From Pilibacter termitis (GTDB lineage Bacteria; Bacillota; Bacilli; Lactobacillales; Streptococcaceae), in the NCBI RefSeq assembly GCF_900167335.1, contig NZ_FUXI01000008.1:64521-102235 (forward strand): a DNA stretch of 37,715 nucleotides. The letters are read 5' to 3'. The position numbers and the translations under genes were made by a program. A model generated the notes under the pieces. It was not told the DNA's origin and did no database searches. It was given only the letters and a program-made list of their open reading frames with translations. Below are positions 8,282 through 16,859 of this stretch, piece by piece; positions within the stretch are counted from its first letter, which is position 1; every line of letters starts with the position of its first letter.

Positions 8282-8530
8282 ATGATTTACTATTTACTAG
8301 GTATAAATATCCTCCTATTTTTACTAATGGGAGTAGACAAATTTAAGGCGAAAGCTGGGCTTTGGCGAGTGAGTGAGCGTGTTTTGTTAGGGTTAGGTAT
8401 TATCGGTGGCGGATTCGGTGGTTTTATAGGCGGACGAATATTTCGACATAAAATACGGAAAATTTATTTTCAAATTGTTTGGGTGCTGGGAATGATTGTT
8501 GCGTTACTATTGTTCTTTAAAATAAAATAA
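8282..8530 (+). CDS. Small DUF1294 membrane protein
   Basis: An 82-residue protein with three hydrophobic segments (about 2-18, 34-55, 62-80) and the DUF1294 pattern: MGVDKFKAK near the N-terminus, a glycine-rich GIIGGGFGGFIGG, then FRHKIRK before the last helix. The function of the family is unknown. The ATG has AAAGGAG 7 nt upstream, directly after the CTAGACA end of a palindromic repeat, so its transcription may pass through or start within that repeat. A hairpin follows its stop and is shared with the clpB control region. Confidence 0.85.
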   Translation: MIYYLLGINILLFLLMGVDKFKAKAGLWRVSERVLLGLGIIGGGFGGFIGGRIFRHKIRKIYFQIVWVLGMIVALLLFFKIK

Positions 8531-8533
8531 AAA

Positions 8534-8577
8534 GGTCAAACAATTATTTTGACCTTTACTGACTAAAGAGGTATAAT
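8534..8577 (+). promoter_or_regulatory. clpB promoter with CtsR-type operator
   Basis: TTGACC (8549-8554), 17 bp, TATAAT (8572-8577) is a near-consensus promoter. On the minus strand 8564-8548 reads AGTCAGT-AAA-GGTCAAA, close to the CtsR operator pattern of two (A/G)GTCAAA heptads separated by NAN, with the perfect heptad on the -35. A further GGTCAAA lies at 8534-8540 on the plus strand and forms an inverted pair (stem 8531-8557) that could also act as a weak terminator for the DUF1294 gene. CtsR normally represses clp genes until heat or protein stress. Confidence 0.75.
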
Positions 8578-8600
8578 TTTTTATGTAGGGAAAAAAGAAA

Positions 8601-8622
8601 AACTTTTTAGAGGTACCCTTAT
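8601..8622 (+). repeat. Remnant end of the MITE-like family upstream of clpB
   Basis: AACTTTTTAGAGGTACCCTT matches the right terminus of the full element at 16651-16815 (AGTTTTTAGAGGCACCCTTA). It lies in the clpB 5' leader, 25 bp before the start codon. Only one end is recognisable. Confidence 0.55.
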
Positions 8623-8646
8623 AGTTATTCAAAGGAGAGAAAACAA

Positions 8647-11250
8647 ATGAATATAGAAAAAATGACCACAACTATGCAAGGAGCGATTGCTGAGGCACAG
8701 CAAATTGCTCTTACTCGTCAACATCAAGAAATTGATATTCCACATCTTTGGAAGATTTTTTTACAACCAGATCATTTTGCTTACAACTTTTACAAAGATT
8801 TAGGAGTGGACAATGAAAAATTTTCACAGGTGATTGACACTGCACTCGATAAAATTTCGGTTGTTGCAGGCGAAAATGTTAAATACGCTCAGGCGATGAG
8901 TGCGAATTTGTTTCGCTTGTTAAATGAGGCGGATAAGCTGGCAAAAGAGTTTCAAGATGAATTTCTTTCCACAGAAATTATTTTACTTGCTCTTTTTGAG
9001 CAAAAAGGCAATGTTTTAACAAAATTTCTGGTGGAAAGTGGTGTTGACCAGAAAAAGATGAAAGAGGAAATTGAAAAATTAAGAGGGGGGAATAAAGTGA
9101 CCAGTCAAAATGCAGAGGAAAGCTACAAAGCACTTGAAAAATATGGTGTAGATTTAGTCAAACAAGTACGTGAGGGCAAAATGGATCCAATCATTGGACG
9201 AGATGAAGAAATTCGTGATGTGATTCGCATTTTGTCAAGAAAAACAAAAAACAATCCCGTTCTAATCGGTGAGGCGGGTGTCGGAAAAACGGCGATTATT
9301 GAAGGACTAGCACAGCGAATTGTCAAGCGTGATGTACCTGAAAACTTGAAAGATAAGACGATTTTTTCGCTTGATATGGGTTCTCTCATTGCAGGAGCAA
9401 AATTTCGTGGGGAATTTGAAGAACGTTTGAAAGCTGTTTTGCAGGAAATAAAAAAATCGGATGGACAAGTTATTTTGTTCATTGATGAACTTCATACGAT
9501 TGTTGGAGCAGGAAAAACGGAAGGGAGCATGGATGCAGGAAATCTCTTGAAACCAATGCTTGCTCGTGGAGAATTGCATTTGATTGGTGCGACAACGCTT
9601 GATGAATATCGTCAATATATGGAAAAAGACAAGGCGTTGGAACGTCGTTTCCAAAAAGTACAAGTCAAGGAACCAACAGTTGAAGATACGATTTCTATTT
9701 TACGTGGATTAAAAGAACGTTTTGAAGTCCACCACGGTGTAACGATTCACGACAATGCACTTGTGGCGGCAGCTACTCTTTCTGACCGCTATATAACGGA
9801 TAGATTTTTACCAGATAAAGCAATTGACCTTGTAGATGAAGCGTGTGCAAGTATTCGTGTAGAAATGAACTCTTCGCCGACTGAGTTAGACCAAGCAACA
9901 CGTAGATTAATGCAGTTAGAAATCGAAGAAGCTGCACTGAAAAAGGAAAATGACGATGCAAGTAAAAAACGTTTGAGTGCTTTGCAAGAGGAACTTGCTG
10001 ATTTACGTGAGGAAACCAATAGCTTGAAAATGCGTTGGGAAACGGAAAAAGAAGAAGTCAATGCGATAAGTAGCAAGCGGGCTGAAATTGAAAAACTTCG
10101 TCATGACTTAGAAGACGCAGAGAATAATTATGATTTGGAGCGGGCGGCAATTTTACGTCATGGTCGTATTCCAGAGCTTGAAAAAGAGCTTTTTGAGCTA
10201 GAAAATAGTACAAGCCACAACGAACTTTCTCTCGTACAAGAATCTGTAACAGAGCAAGAAATTGCTGAAGTAGTAGGTCGTTTGACAGGTATTCCAGTGA
10301 CCAAATTAGTCGAGGGAGAACGTGAAAAACTTTTGAAACTAGGAGAAGTTATTCACAAGAGAGTTATCGGACAAGACGAGGCGGTAGATGCGGTGGTGGA
10401 TGCAGTATTGCGAAGTCGTGCAGGACTGCAAGATCCGAATCGTCCGCTAGGGAGTTTCTTATTCCTCGGTCCAACGGGGGTTGGGAAAACGGAGCTTGCC
10501 AAGGCACTTGCGGAAAATTTGTTTGACTCAGAAGAACATATGGTGCGAATTGACATGAGTGAATATATGGAAAAACACGCTGTCTCACGTTTGGTGGGAG
10601 CTCCTCCGGGGTATGTTGGTTATGATGAGGGAGGACAACTCACCGAGGCGGTTCGTCGCAATCCGTACACGATTATTTTACTTGATGAAATCGAAAAAGC
10701 TCACCCAGATGTGTTCAATATTTTACTTCAAGTGTTAGATGACGGGCGATTGACGGACTCACGTGGCACACTTGTGGACTTTAAAAATACCGTTCTTATC
10801 ATGACAAGCAATATCGGTTCGCCATTATTGCTGGAAGGAGTGGACGAAAATGGGCAAATTCCTGAGAAAGTATTAGAAGAAGTCTTGAATATGTTGAAAA
10901 ATTACTTTAAACCTGAGTTTTTAAATCGTATTGACGACACCGTTCTTTTCACTCCGCTTTCGCTTGAAAATGTGAAAGACATTATCGTGAAAATGACGGA
11001 ACAACTTGCGAAACGCTTAGAGCAACAAGAAATCGAACTTGATTTGAAAGAAAATGCACAAGTTTGGATTGCCGAGAATGCGTATGACGCGGCATATGGA
11101 GCGAGACCGCTCAAACGTTATTTGACAAAAGAAGTCGAAACTCCACTAGCGAAGTTACTTATCGGAGGAAAGATTTTGCCAAAATCACGTGTATGCGTAG
11201 AAGTAGTGGATGAAAAAATCACTTTTCGGATAGAAAGTTTAGAAGAATAG
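8647..11250 (+). CDS. clpB: ATP-dependent disaggregase ClpB
   Basis: An 867-residue Hsp100 ATPase that, with DnaK, extracts polypeptides from aggregates in the cytoplasm. Seen in order: N-terminal Clp repeat domain (1-145), first AAA+ module with Walker A GEAGVGKT and Walker [12 protein letters not shown], coiled-coil middle domain (about 405-530, rich in Glu/Lys), second AAA+ module with Walker A GPTGVGKT and Walker [15 protein letters not shown], and the C-terminal small domain (YGARPLKRY). The middle domain and full length separate it from ClpC, ClpE and ClpA. The ATG has AAAGGAGAG upstream. It is monocistronic: own promoter with a CtsR-like operator, own terminator. Confidence 0.97.
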   Translation: MNIEKMTTTMQGAIAEAQQIALTRQHQEIDIPHLWKIFLQPDHFAYNFYKDLGVDNEKFSQVIDTALDKISVVAGENVKYAQAMSANLFRLLNEADKLAKEFQDEFLSTEIILLALFEQKGNVLTKFLVESGVDQKKMKEEIEKLRGGNKVTSQNAEESYKALEKYGVDLVKQVREGKMDPIIGRDEEIRDVIRILSRKTKNNPVLIGEAGVGKTAIIEGLAQRIVKRDVPENLKDKTIFSLDMGSLIAGAKFRGEFEERLKAVLQEIKKSDGQVILFIDELHTIVGAGKTEGSMDAGNLLKPMLARGELHLIGATTLDEYRQYMEKDKALERRFQKVQVKEPTVEDTISILRGLKERFEVHHGVTIHDNALVAAATLSDRYITDRFLPDKAIDLVDEACASIRVEMNSSPTELDQATRRLMQLEIEEAALKKENDDASKKRLSALQEELADLREETNSLKMRWETEKEEVNAISSKRAEIEKLRHDLEDAENNYDLERAAILRHGRIPELEKELFELENSTSHNELSLVQESVTEQEIAEVVGRLTGIPVTKLVEGEREKLLKLGEVIHKRVIGQDEAVDAVVDAVLRSRAGLQDPNRPLGSFLFLGPTGVGKTELAKALAENLFDSEEHMVRIDMSEYMEKHAVSRLVGAPPGYVGYDEGGQLTEAVRRNPYTIILLDEIEKAHPDVFNILLQVLDDGRLTDSRGTLVDFKNTVLIMTSNIGSPLLLEGVDENGQIPEKVLEEVLNMLKNYFKPEFLNRIDDTVLFTPLSLENVKDIIVKMTEQLAKRLEQQEIELDLKENAQVWIAENAYDAAYGARPLKRYLTKEVETPLAKLLIGGKILPKSRVCVEVVDEKITFRIESLEE

Positions 11251-11257
11251 GAAAGAT

Positions 11258-11297
11258 AAAAAATGCTTACAGACCATATGGTTTGTGAGCATTTTTT
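11258..11297 (+). terminator. Intrinsic terminator of clpB
   Basis: A 15 bp stem AAATGCTTACAGACC/GGTTTGTGAGCATTT with two G-U pairs, loop ATAT, then TTTT. Confidence 0.9.
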
Positions 11298-11307
11298 AGC
11301 CCAAATT

Positions 11308-11348
11308 ATCAATTTTGAGAAAGCGTGAGTTTTTAGAGGTAACCTTAT
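11308..11348 (+). repeat. Remnant end of the MITE-like family upstream of the GDPD gene
   Basis: ATCAATTTTGAGAAAGCGTG followed by AGTTTTTAGAGGTAACCTTA aligns along about 40 bp with the right end of the element at 16651-16815. It occupies the place where a -35 element would be. Confidence 0.65.
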
Positions 11349-11356
11349 GAGAATCG

Positions 11357-11365
11357 TGCTAAAAT
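11357..11365 (+). promoter_or_regulatory. Extended -10 promoter for the GDPD gene
   Basis: TGCTAAAAT (TG-n-TAAAAT) lies 33 bp before the start codon with no recognisable -35; the upstream DNA is the MITE remnant. Confidence 0.45.
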
Positions 11366-11398
11366 AGAAAGTAGAAAAAAGAAGAAACGAGCGAGAAA

Positions 11399-13213
11399 AT
11401 GCAATATTATTTCAAAAGAATTGGAAGAAACACTCTTGATTTTTTTAAAGGGACAAAAGGGTATTTGCGAGATGTTTTGTTGTTGCATTTTGTGATGATT
11501 TTCCTCATTTCACCGATTTTGGTACATTTGGCAAGGGGGATTATGAAAGTAGGAAATGTCGAAATTCTCTCTTATGACAACCTTGGTGTAATTGCTCGTG
11601 AACATTTTTGGGTGCTTGTTGGTTTGATTTTAACCGTTGTGTTAATGTTATTGTTAATTTATTTTGAGTTTACATTTTTTACGATTAGTATGTACTTTAT
11701 TCAAAAAAAACAAAGCATTTCGCTACACCAGCTTTTACGCATAACGCTTGCTCAAATGTTGAGGATAAGGTTTGGGATTGGGATTTTTTTCTTGTTTTAT
11801 TTTTTCCTGATTTTGCCTTTTGGCGTTCTTGCGGGACATTTGGATATTTTGTCAAGTATTAAAATACCTGCATTTATTATGGATTTTATTTTTGCCAATC
11901 GCTTGATGATTGTTCTTTCATGGGGATTGTTTTATCTTTTTTGCTCTTATTTAGGTCTTCGATTTATTTTTGTTTTGCCACTTTTAACATTGAGAGAAAT
12001 TTCACTTCAAATGGCAATTCAAGAAAGTTGGTGCTTGACAAGGAGGAAATTTTTACGTTTGCTAGGACAAATTTTATTGATTGAGTTAGTGATTGTTTTG
12101 TCTTACGCTCTTTTTAATACGATTATATTCACGCTTCAGCAACAAATCGAGCATTTTCTTCCGACATTTGCACTGAATTATGCGGTTTTCAATATGTTAT
12201 TGTTACAGATAGCGAGTATTCTAAACTTGACATTGTCTACATTTTTCATTTATTTCGTGACTATTCGACATTTGGAGTATGAAAATGAACTTCCAGATGT
12301 ACCGAAATGGTTTAAAATAGAGGAAGGAGTGGCAACTGCTAAAGCGATAAAGTTCGAGTTTCTTGTTATATTGAGTGTAACGGTTGGGGTGATTGTCTAT
12401 TTTCTTCACTATAATTTGAATTATTTAAAGGAAAATGAATTGTCCACCCCGTTGATTTACTCACATCGTGGCGTGAGCGGGAATAATGGTGTGCAAAACA
12501 CCTTGTCGTCTCTTGAGAAAACGGCGAAGTTGCACCCTGATTATATTGAAATGGATATTCAAGAGACGAAAGACAAGCAATTTGTCGTCATGCATGACGA
12601 GAATTTGGAAAATTTAACAGGTATTAAGGCGAGTGTGGGGGAGTTGACGCTGCAAGAGCTGAGCGAACTTACAGTAAGTGAAAATGGTTTTACTTCTCCA
12701 CTTGCAACGTTTGACGATTATCTAAAAAAAGCACAAGCACTTAATCAAAAATTATTGATTGAAATCAAAGTGTATGGTGAAGTTTCAGGGGAAGTAGCGG
12801 AGAATTTTTTGAAGAAATACAAAAAGGACATCAAAAAGTACAAACATAGAGTACATTCGCTAAGTTTTCAGATTGTCTCAACAATCAAAGCAAAAGATGC
12901 AGAGATTTATTGTAGCTATATTATTCCGTTCAATATTGTAGGACCACCAACAACAAATACGAACGCCTATACAATGGAATACTCTACGCTCAACTCAAGT
13001 TTTGTTGATGTTTCGCATAGAGAGAAAAAACAAGTGCTTGCTTGGACGGTAAATGATGAAAATTCAGTGGAACGAGTGCGAAGTTATGGCGTAAATGGTA
13101 TTATTACAGATGACGTGGAAATGCTCCAACGTGTATTAAAAGAAAGCAAAAAGGAAATTCCTTATTCTAAAAAACTAGCGATTTATGCTTTAGGATTAGA
13201 TGTAACTCAATAA
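11399..13213 (+). CDS. Membrane-anchored glycerophosphodiester phosphodiesterase
   Basis: A 604-residue fusion. Residues about 1-345 hold some seven or eight membrane helices resembling the GPDPase membrane domain; about 350-590 is a GDPD TIM-barrel. Catalytic signatures are seen: SHRGVSG (His-Arg), the metal-binding EMDIQ pair, and VVMHDENL (second His). Such enzymes hydrolyse glycerophosphodiesters to glycerol-3-phosphate and an alcohol; membrane forms may act on lipid or lipoteichoic-acid breakdown products, with the catalytic domain probably outside. The ATG at 11399 has only a weak ribosome site. The methyltransferase gene follows after about 17 bp, so cotranscription is likely. Confidence 0.88.
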   Translation: MQYYFKRIGRNTLDFFKGTKGYLRDVLLLHFVMIFLISPILVHLARGIMKVGNVEILSYDNLGVIAREHFWVLVGLILTVVLMLLLIYFEFTFFTISMYFIQKKQSISLHQLLRITLAQMLRIRFGIGIFFLFYFFLILPFGVLAGHLDILSSIKIPAFIMDFIFANRLMIVLSWGLFYLFCSYLGLRFIFVLPLLTLREISLQMAIQESWCLTRRKFLRLLGQILLIELVIVLSYALFNTIIFTLQQQIEHFLPTFALNYAVFNMLLLQIASILNLTLSTFFIYFVTIRHLEYENELPDVPKWFKIEEGVATAKAIKFEFLVILSVTVGVIVYFLHYNLNYLKENELSTPLIYSHRGVSGNNGVQNTLSSLEKTAKLHPDYIEMDIQETKDKQFVVMHDENLENLTGIKASVGELTLQELSELTVSENGFTSPLATFDDYLKKAQALNQKLLIEIKVYGEVSGEVAENFLKKYKKDIKKYKHRVHSLSFQIVSTIKAKDAEIYCSYIIPFNIVGPPTTNTNAYTMEYSTLNSSFVDVSHREKKQVLAWTVNDENSVERVRSYGVNGIITDDVEMLQRVLKESKKEIPYSKKLAIYALGLDVTQ

Positions 13214-13230
13214 AAAGTAAAGGACAATTG

Positions 13231-13866
13231 ATGATGAAAAAGAAAAAGAAAAACCATGTAGAAATGAGCCGTCAACATTATAATAAACACGCAGTAAAAT
13301 TTGACAGAAGCATGGACGGGTTATTTTCTGCACCTTTTAAACAAGAAATCGTGCGACTTGCCCCAATTGAAAATGGAGATGTTGTGCTAGATGTGGGGTG
13401 TGCAAATGGGAAGTTACTCACCATGTTGAAAGAGCGACATCAAGGAATGATTGGTGTGGGGCTTGACATTAGCGAGGAAATGATACGTGTGGCACGTGAA
13501 AAACATCCAGAATTTACGTTTGAGTGTGCCAATGCTGAGAAACTTCCTTTTGATAATGGAACGTTTGACTGGGTGATTTGTTCAGCAAGTTTTCACCATT
13601 TCCCAGCACCAAAGGAATTTTTAAAAGAGGCAATTCGTGTACTCAAACCAGCAGGGAAACTTCTGATTGCTGAAATTCATTTTCCAAAAGTAACCTTGCC
13701 TGCGTACAATTTTTACATTGAAAAATTCAATAAAGAAGGAGACGTTCGCATTTATTCACCTCAGCAGTTGAAAATGATGTTGGCAGAAAGTGGTTTTCAT
13801 GTGCTTGGCAAAACGAATTATCGTTTTCAAGTGCAGGCACATATGGCGATGAAACCTGAAAACTAA
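13231..13866 (+). CDS. Class I SAM-dependent methyltransferase
   Basis: A 211-residue cytosolic methyltransferase. Motif I VVLDVGCANGK binds S-adenosylmethionine, GLDISEEMI is the acidic loop after strand 2, ANAEKLPF is motif II/III, and SFHHFPAP resembles the UbiE-like group. The substrate cannot be read from sequence. Three tandem start codons (TTG, ATG, ATG) occur; I use the first ATG, 7 nt after AAAGG. The next gene, tmcAL, starts 18 bp after its stop; methyltransferase genes next to tmcAL occur in other Lactobacillales, but this protein does not look like the usual YqeM there. Confidence 0.8.
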   Translation: MMKKKKKNHVEMSRQHYNKHAVKFDRSMDGLFSAPFKQEIVRLAPIENGDVVLDVGCANGKLLTMLKERHQGMIGVGLDISEEMIRVAREKHPEFTFECANAEKLPFDNGTFDWVICSASFHHFPAPKEFLKEAIRVLKPAGKLLIAEIHFPKVTLPAYNFYIEKFNKEGDVRIYSPQQLKMMLAESGFHVLGKTNYRFQVQAHMAMKPEN

Positions 13867-13884
13867 AGGGAAACGGAGCAAGGA

Positions 13885-15045
13885 ATGCAAGCAACAGGGT
13901 TAATTACAGAGTACAATCCTTTTCATAATGGGCATTTGTATCATGCAAAGGTTGCACGCAAACTTTCAGGATGTGATTGCGTGATTGCAGTGATGAGCGG
14001 GAATTTTACTCAGCGAGGAGAAGTAGCACTTGTTGACAAATGGAGTCGAGCAACCATGGCACTTCAAAGTGGTGCAGTGGACCTTATTGTTGAGTTGCCG
14101 CCACAATGGTCAGTGCAATCAGCGGATTATTTCGCAAAAGGAGGAGTGCAATTATTATCAAGTTTGCAATGCAGTAGTATTGTTTTTGGGACAGATGTAA
14201 AAGAGCGTGTTGATTATGAAACATTTGGTCGATTTGCAGTTGAACAGGAGGAAGTTATCAATCAAAAAGTGAGAGACTTTCCGCAGAAATCTGCTAGTTT
14301 CCCAGAGAAAATGACGAGTATTTATCAAGCGTTATTGCCAGAGTTTACTCTTGATTTTTCAAGTCCCAATCATATTTTGGCAATGGGGTACGCAAGAGAA
14401 AATGCCAAGTTAGCACAACCGATGAAATTACAGCCAATTCAGCGAGTTGGTGCAAGTTTTCACGATACGCTAGTAAACGGAAAAATTGCAAGTGCGACAG
14501 CCATTCGGCTTGCATTAGCAGAAAGTGGCGATATAAGTAAGGCAGTACCACCTGCTACGCTGCAATTATTGCAGGAGGCAACAATGGTTTCGTGGGAAAA
14601 TCTTTTCCCCTTCCTCCGCTACAAACTGCTCTCTACCTCAGCAGAGGAATTGCACGCTATTTATCAAATGAGCGAGGGATTGGAATATCGCCTCAAGGAA
14701 AAAATTGAGCAAGCTCAAAATTTTGAAGATTTTTTAGCAAAAATTGCCACGAAACGTTATACCGCAGGCAGATTGAAACGTTTGTTATGTTATTGTCTGT
14801 GGAACGCAACCGAAGAAGAAATACGGCTTGCACAGTCAAAAACAAGTTTGCACGTTCTTGGTATGAATGAAATCGGGCAAAGATATTTGAAAGAGAAAAA
14901 AGAGAGCATGACACTCCCGGTTATTAGTAAAATTTCTAAACGTGAAGAAACAACGAAATTTATGGTGCGAGTAGACAGCATTTTTCAGTTAGCGAACCCG
15001 AAGATAAAAGAACAAAGTCGTGGTCGATTTCCAGTAAAGGTATAG
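13885..15045 (+). CDS. tmcAL: tRNA(Met) cytidine acetate ligase TmcAL
   Basis: A 386-residue nucleotidyltransferase-like enzyme (formerly YlbM/DUF795). The N-terminus GLITEYNPFHNGHLYH carries the HxGH ATP-binding signature, followed by VMSGNFTQRGE and DLIVELPP. The family activates acetate with ATP and forms N4-acetylcytidine at the wobble position of elongator tRNA(Met). Length and motifs are those of the full enzyme. The ATG follows GGAGCAAGG at 6 nt. No terminator follows; the nagA promoter begins 5 bp after its stop. Confidence 0.93.
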   Translation: MQATGLITEYNPFHNGHLYHAKVARKLSGCDCVIAVMSGNFTQRGEVALVDKWSRATMALQSGAVDLIVELPPQWSVQSADYFAKGGVQLLSSLQCSSIVFGTDVKERVDYETFGRFAVEQEEVINQKVRDFPQKSASFPEKMTSIYQALLPEFTLDFSSPNHILAMGYARENAKLAQPMKLQPIQRVGASFHDTLVNGKIASATAIRLALAESGDISKAVPPATLQLLQEATMVSWENLFPFLRYKLLSTSAEELHAIYQMSEGLEYRLKEKIEQAQNFEDFLAKIATKRYTAGRLKRLLCYCLWNATEEEIRLAQSKTSLHVLGMNEIGQRYLKEKKESMTLPVISKISKREETTKFMVRVDSIFQLANPKIKEQSRGRFPVKV

Positions 15046-15050
15046 ACCAA

Positions 15051-15079
15051 TTGACTTTCCTCTAAAAAGGGAGTAAAAT
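15051..15079 (+). promoter_or_regulatory. nagA promoter, which decides the nagA start codon
   Basis: TTGACT (15051-15056), 17 bp, TAAAAT (15074-15079). The -10 hexamer overlaps an in-frame ATG at 15078, so a transcript from this promoter would begin near 15086 and could not use that ATG; the ATG at 15111 is the first usable one. Confidence 0.7.
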
Positions 15080-15110
15080 GACAGTAACAAAAAGAAACGG
15101 AGATGACAGG

Positions 15111-16265
15111 ATGAAAACGTACATCAAGGCAGATAAATTTTTCTATGCAGCAGGAGTCAAAAACGCAGGATATTTGGAAATTAACAATGGAAAATTTGGT
15201 CGTTGGTCTGAAAATTTACCAGATGAAACAGCAGAAGTGATTGACTACACAGGAAAATGGATTGCTCCGGGGCTTGTAGATACGCATATCCACGGATTTG
15301 GCGGAGTGGATGTTATGGATAATGACTGGGAAGGTGTCGTAACGACAATGAGCGAGGGCTTGCTTTCAACAGGTGTGACCTCTTTCTTGCCAACTACTTT
15401 AACCGCTGACCATACATTGCTAAAAGAAGTTTCAAAAGGAATTGGCGAACATTATAAAGAGGCGAAAGGGGCAAAAATTCAAGGGATTTACTTTGAAGGA
15501 CCTTACTTTACAGAAGAATTTAAAGGAGCTCAAAACCCGATTTATATGACCAATCCGTCTATTGAAGAATTTCGTGAATGGCAAGAAGCGGCAGGTGGTT
15601 TGATTTCAAAAATCGCCCTAGCTCCAGAACGTGAAGGTGTCGAAGAATTTGTTCGTACGCTAACAGAAGAAGGTATCGTAGTTTCACTCGGTCACTCAAA
15701 CGCTACATTGGTTGAGGCGACAAAAGCAGTAGATGCGGGTGCAAGCGTATGGGTTCATGCCTACAACGGAATGCGTGGGTTAACACATCGTGAGCCGGGA
15801 ATGGTCGGAAGTGTGATGAGTTTGCCACATACTTATGCAGAGTTAATTTGTGACGGTCATCACGTTCACCCTAGTGCGTGTGGCATTTTAATGGATAAAA
15901 TGGGGCATGAGCATATTGCGATGATTACAGACTGTATGCGTGCAGGAGGAATGCCAGACGGGCATTATATGCTTGGCGAATTTGGTGTTAACGTACAAAA
16001 TGGGACAGCAAGACTTGAAGAAGGTGGAAATCTTGCAGGGTCTATCTTGAAATTAGAGCAAGGCGTGCAAAACGTTGTCAATTGGGGCATTGCGACAGCA
16101 GAACAAGCGATTATGATGGCAAGTTTAATTCCTGCAAAAAGTTGTAAAATTGATGACAAATGTGGGCAAATTAAAGCAGGACGTGATGCGGACTTTATCG
16201 TTTTAGATGAAGAATTACACTTGGTTGCAACTTACCTAGACGGTGAAAAACGTTACGAGGCGTAA
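15111..16265 (+). CDS. nagA: N-acetylglucosamine-6-phosphate deacetylase
   Basis: A 384-residue amidohydrolase converting GlcNAc-6-phosphate to glucosamine-6-phosphate and acetate, for cell-wall sugar recycling or GlcNAc use. Seen: metal-binding loop DTHIHGFGGVD, EGPYF, SLGHSNA, HAYNGMRGLTHREPG, DGHHVHP and the catalytic ITDCMRAGG. An in-frame ATG 33 bp upstream (15078) has a close GGGAG, but it lies within the -10 hexamer of the likely promoter; the ATG at 15111 has CGGAG at 8 nt and gives the usual N-terminus. No nagB is in the window. A terminator follows directly. Confidence 0.95.
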   Translation: MKTYIKADKFFYAAGVKNAGYLEINNGKFGRWSENLPDETAEVIDYTGKWIAPGLVDTHIHGFGGVDVMDNDWEGVVTTMSEGLLSTGVTSFLPTTLTADHTLLKEVSKGIGEHYKEAKGAKIQGIYFEGPYFTEEFKGAQNPIYMTNPSIEEFREWQEAAGGLISKIALAPEREGVEEFVRTLTEEGIVVSLGHSNATLVEATKAVDAGASVWVHAYNGMRGLTHREPGMVGSVMSLPHTYAELICDGHHVHPSACGILMDKMGHEHIAMITDCMRAGGMPDGHYMLGEFGVNVQNGTARLEEGGNLAGSILKLEQGVQNVVNWGIATAEQAIMMASLIPAKSCKIDDKCGQIKAGRDADFIVLDEELHLVATYLDGEKRYEA

Positions 16266-16278
16266 ACTTGAATCAGTA

Positions 16279-16318
16279 CAAAGACCTATGAATGAATCCG
16301 TCATAGGTCTTGTTTTTG
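16279..16318 (+). terminator. Intrinsic terminator of nagA
   Basis: The stem AAGACCTATGA/TCATAGGTCTT with a 9 nt loop is followed by GTTTTT. Confidence 0.9.
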
Positions 16319-16327
16319 GATTAGAAG

Positions 16328-16408
16328 TAAAGAAATTATAAAGAAACTCTTAATAATCTCGAAATTTTTCTTAGAATGATATTGGTTTGAAACAAAAATG
16401 ACTATAAT
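16328..16408 (+). promoter_or_regulatory. dlt operon control region: 11-bp direct repeat and -10 box
   Basis: TAAAGAAA occurs at 16328-16335 and 16339-16346, an 11 bp period, resembling the TTAAGAA pair before the VanR-like gene. A TATAAT follows at 16403-16408 with only a weak TTGGTT 15 bp upstream; a TAGAAT at 16372-16377 is closer to the repeats. The leader from here to dltX is about 110-140 nt, AT-rich, with no recognised riboswitch. Confidence 0.45.
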
Positions 16409-16520
16409 ATGAAAAAAGACCGTAACAAAGAGATGATTTTTTTTCTATTTTCGTGTATGATATTTCATGATACAGTTTTTCTTGAAGAATAGGAAAAAGT
16501 AGAAATGAGGGGGAAGTCGT

Positions 16521-16655
16521 ATGAAATTTTTACAGAATGAGTGGGTGAAGTTTACTCTAAAAACAATTTTTTATGCAGGTATTTTACTTTTACTTTTGTA
16601 TTTTTACCATTTCAGAAATGCAGGCGGTGGGAATTTCATTTATAATGAATTTTAA
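16521..16655 (+). CDS. dltX: DltX, small membrane protein of the D-alanylation system
   Basis: A 44-residue single-pass protein: N-terminal KFLQNEWVKFTLKTIFY, a hydrophobic helix (about 15-30), and the C-terminal motif GGGNFIYNEF, ending in the F-I-Y-N-E-F signature conserved in DltX. DltX links the cytoplasmic D-alanyl carrier DltC/DltB side to DltD on the outside during teichoic-acid D-alanylation. The ATG has GAGGGGG about 7 nt upstream. The stop codon TAA is also part of the left end (TTTAAGGG) of a MITE-like element that separates dltX from dltA, yet the coding sequence appears intact. Confidence 0.92.
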   Translation: MKFLQNEWVKFTLKTIFYAGILLLLLYFYHFRNAGGGNFIYNEF

Positions 16656-16815
16656 GGGTACCTCTAAAAACTCCACTTAAGACTAAATTAGCTAGTTTTT
16701 CGATTTTCGAGGAAATCGACGAAAGCTATGTGGTTCATAGGTTGAGGAGATTGACGAAGAAAATTGGAAAACTAGCAATTTAGGATAAGTGCGAGTTTTT
16801 AGAGGCACCCTTAAA
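16651..16815. mobile_element. MITE-like element within the dlt operon
   Basis: A 165 bp element without coding capacity. Its ends are inverted repeats of about 45 bp: left TTTAAGGGTACCTCTAAAAA continuing to a CTAAATT/GCTAGTTTTTC block, and right, read inversely, TTTAAGGGTGCCTCTAAAAA with the same continuation, differing at a few positions. The interior holds a small hairpin (TCGATTT/AAATCGA). No clear target duplication is visible. Four partial copies occur elsewhere in the window. It fills almost the whole dltX-dltA gap and would fold into a long hairpin in the dlt mRNA. Confidence 0.8.
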
Positions 16816-16859
16816 GCAACGTTTTCGTTTGAAAAAGGAAGAAAGATAGTGGAGGAATT

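Noticed and set aside
15078-15110. Upstream in-frame ATG for nagA with a nearby GGGAG
   Set aside because: It lies inside the -10 hexamer of the best promoter, and the spacing to GGGAG is short; the ATG at 15111 has better spacing and the family N-terminus.
16441-16480. Imperfect inverted repeat (TGTATGATA ... CATGATACA) in the dlt leader as a repressor site
   Set aside because: The match is short and interrupted in AT-rich DNA; there is no known operator of this form to support it.
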